The translations under genes and the position numbers were made by a program. 64,000 bases of DNA, from NCBI RefSeq assembly GCF_001422365.1, contig NZ_LMMT01000009.1, forward strand, positions 62,001-126,000. The letters are read 5' to 3'. Source of the DNA: Pseudorhodoferax sp. Leaf265 (GTDB taxonomy: Bacteria > Pseudomonadota > Gammaproteobacteria > Burkholderiales > Burkholderiaceae_C). The notes beneath the pieces were generated by a model that was given only the letters and a program-made list of their open reading frames with translations, did no database searches and had not been told where the DNA came from. Each line of letters begins with the position of its first letter. Positions within the stretch are counted from its first letter, which is position 1. Shown in pieces: positions 62,705 through 64,000 of the stretch.

Positions 62705-62808
62705 GCCGGCGTCTCCGTGCGGTTGTACGGGTGCAGATGCCGCATTGTCGACGCCTGGGCCGCCTGCGCTGGGCCGATCCCCGCAAGCGGGGCCCCTCGT
62801 CCTGGCGC

Positions 62809-63675
62809 TCAGGCGGCCAAGCCCAGCAGCCGCATCGCATTGCCCTTCAGGATCCCTGGCATCACCTCGGGCTTGAACCCCGCCTCCTCGGAATCCTTCA
62901 ACCAGCGCTCCGGCGAGATCAGCGGCCAGTCGCTCGCGAACAGCACGCGGTCCTTGAGCAGGGTGTTGGCGTACTGGATCAGCTGCTTGGGAAAGTACTT
63001 GGGGCTCCAGCCCGACAGGTCGATCCAGACGTTGGGCTTGTGCGTGGCCACCGACAGCGCCTCGTCCTGCCACGGAAAGCTCGGGTGCGCCATGACGATC
63101 TGCATGTCCGGGAAATCGATCGCCACGTCGTCCAGGTGCATGGGGTTGCTGTACTCCAGCCGCAGGCCGCCGCCGCAGCGCATGCCCGAGCCGATGCCGC
63201 TGTGGCCGGTGTGGAAGATGGCGGGCAGCTTGTGCTCGGCGATGACCTCGTAGATCGGCCAGGCCATCTTGTCGTAGGGGTGGAAGCCTTGCACCGTGGG
63301 GTGGAACTTGAAGCCCTTCACGCCATGCTCCTCGATGAGCCGGCGCGCCTCGCGCGCGCCCATCCTGCCCTTGTGCGGGTCGATGCTGGCGAAGGCGATC
63401 ATGATGTCCGAGTTCTTCTGCGCAGCCTCGGCGATCTCCTCGTTCGGGATGCGCCGGCGGCCCAGGTTGGACTCGCTGTCCACACCGAACATCACGAAGC
63501 CGATCTTGCGCTCGCGGTAATAGTCGATGCTCTCCTGGATGGTGGGCCGGCGGCTCGAGCGGAAGTACTTGTCGGCCGCGCGGTCGTACTCCTCGCCGTA
63601 GTTGTCGAAAGGGTTCCAGCAGCTGATCTCGGCGTGCGTGTGCGTGTCGATGGCGATGAGGTTGGTGCAGTCCAC
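62809..63675 (-). CDS. Amidohydrolase-2 family protein (decarboxylase/hydrolase type)
   Basis: A 288-residue TIM-barrel protein. Metal motifs are IDTHTHAEIS near the N terminus, the strand-end histidine in AIFHTGHSGIG and the catalytic Asp in VLFASDWPLIS. The pattern matches the ACMSD/gamma-resorcylate decarboxylase branch and related hydrolases. It is distinct from the LigI-like amidohydrolase at 20928-21815, which lacks the HTH pair. It is divergent from a crotonase gene across a palindromic operator-like site and is followed by a hydratase gene, suggesting a second small catabolic cluster. Confidence 0.85.
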   Translation of the reverse strand: MDCTNLIAIDTHTHAEISCWNPFDNYGEEYDRAADKYFRSSRRPTIQESIDYYRERKIGFVMFGVDSESNLGRRRIPNEEIAEAAQKNSDIMIAFASIDPHKGRMGAREARRLIEEHGVKGFKFHPTVQGFHPYDKMAWPIYEVIAEHKLPAIFHTGHSGIGSGMRCGGGLRLEYSNPMHLDDVAIDFPDMQIVMAHPSFPWQDEALSVATHKPNVWIDLSGWSPKYFPKQLIQYANTLLKDRVLFASDWPLISPERWLKDSEEAGFKPEVMPGILKGNAMRLLGLAA

Positions 63676-63730
63676 GGGGGTCTCCGCTTCTAGGGGTAAG
63701 TACCAGGGAATTGGCAGGCTTGGCCGCCTT

Positions 63731-63758
63731 GATTTGGTTATTTTTCATAACCATAATC
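63731..63758. promoter_or_regulatory. Candidate operator between the amidohydrolase and crotonase genes
   Basis: A perfect 6-bp inverted repeat, GGTTAT and ATAACC, separated by TTTTC. It is flanked by GATT and AATC, which also pair. It sits in the AT-rich 105-bp divergent region, 23 bp before the crotonase ATG, and could be the site of a regulator encoded outside the window. Confidence 0.5.
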
Positions 63759-63780
63759 GATCCATCTTCCGGATGCAATC

Positions 63781-64000
63781 ATGACCCACCCCGACCTCTC
63801 CCTCGAACGCCAGGACGACATCGCCATCGTGCGGCTGAACCGTGCCGCCAAGCGCAACGCGCTCAACGACGGCCTGATCCTGGCGCTGCGCGATACCTTC
63901 CAGAACCTGCCCGATGGCGTCCGCGCGGTGGTGGTCGATGGTGCCGGCGAGCACTTCTGCGCCGGTCTGGACCTCTCGGAGCTGAAAGAGCGCGACGCCG
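63781..64000 (+). CDS. Enoyl-CoA hydratase/isomerase (crotonase), partial
   Basis: The first 73 residues of a crotonase-family protein, cut by the end of the window. The start shows the typical IAIVRLNRAAKRNALNDGLI and the oxyanion-forming stretch VVVDGAGEHFCAGLDLSEL, which includes the CAGLDL motif. Full members are about 250-270 residues. It would hydrate or isomerise an enoyl-CoA. It is divergent from the amidohydrolase gene across a palindromic site, and may open another degradative operon. Confidence 0.88.
   Translation, partial: MTHPDLSLERQDDIAIVRLNRAAKRNALNDGLILALRDTFQNLPDGVRAVVVDGAGEHFCAGLDLSELKERDA

Noticed and set aside
62779-62792. Rho-independent terminator after the amidohydrolase gene at 62809.
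   Set aside because: The CCCCGC-AA-GCGGGG palindrome has only a two-base loop and no T-tract on either strand.
1-64000. CRISPR arrays, tRNA or rRNA genes, insertion sequences or prophage genes.
   Set aside because: I found no regularly spaced direct repeats, no cloverleaf-like or rRNA-like stretches and no transposase, integrase or phage structural protein in any frame.

Overview
The window is a high-GC chromosomal segment with dense genes, many 4-bp ATGA/GTGA start-stop overlaps, a Bug/TctC-type solute-binding protein, a PEP-CTERM protein, a bacteriophytochrome and a monomeric isocitrate dehydrogenase. Together these suggest a betaproteobacterium of the Burkholderiales, most likely Comamonadaceae (Variovorax/Acidovorax/Xenophilus-like). 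The family is an inference from gene content and style; no rRNA gene is present. I saw no tRNA, insertion sequence, prophage or CRISPR array.

Layout. 0-9.3 kb: housekeeping and accessory genes (thioredoxin-like protein, TerB/DUF697 protein, chemotaxis receptor, AraC regulator with a DMT exporter, a TPR-methyltransferase, an exported methyltransferase-like protein, a fatty acid desaturase, a DnaJ-like protein). 9.3-17.4 kb: a bacterial alpha-2-macroglobulin with an intact thioester motif, followed by penicillin-binding protein 1C. 17.4-17.7 kb: a remnant of a DUF4143 ATPase gene. 17.7-24.3 kb: a catabolic locus. An IclR regulator and a flavin reductase diverge from an overlapping operon encoding a Bug solute-binding protein, a RidA-like protein, an amidohydrolase, a fumarylacetoacetase-fold enzyme, a 2-oxo-hepta-3-ene-dioate-type hydratase and an HpaI-type aldolase. 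24.5-36 kb: a PAS histidine kinase, a MarR/flavoprotein hydroxylase pair, two DHH-superfamily proteins, isocitrate dehydrogenase, an acyl-CoA dehydrogenase and DNA polymerase IV.

36-51.5 kb is the most interesting part: an iron/siderophore island. A YncE-like lipoprotein, an esterase plus FecCD-type ABC importer on the minus strand, and a plus-strand biosynthetic operon (esterase, MFS exporter, EntE, free aryl carrier protein, EntF-like NRPS, EntC, isochorismatase) are served by two promoters that share the same two sequence elements at identical spacing. The NRPS adenylation domain reads as the serine code, and the EntE-like enzyme carries the residues expected for 2,3-dihydroxybenzoate. The predicted product is therefore enterobactin-like (dihydroxybenzoyl-serine). 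EntA, a phosphopantetheinyl transferase, an MbtH protein and the TonB-dependent receptor are not in the window.

51.5-64 kb: small secreted proteins, an alpha/beta hydrolase, a 5'-nucleotidase lipoprotein, a heme oxygenase/bacteriophytochrome pair whose phytochrome has lost its phospho-acceptor histidine, a PEP-CTERM SGNH-type protein, QueF, a prolyl-4-hydroxylase-like dioxygenase, YaaA, and a second catabolic cluster (hydratase, amidohydrolase, divergent crotonase cut by the window end).
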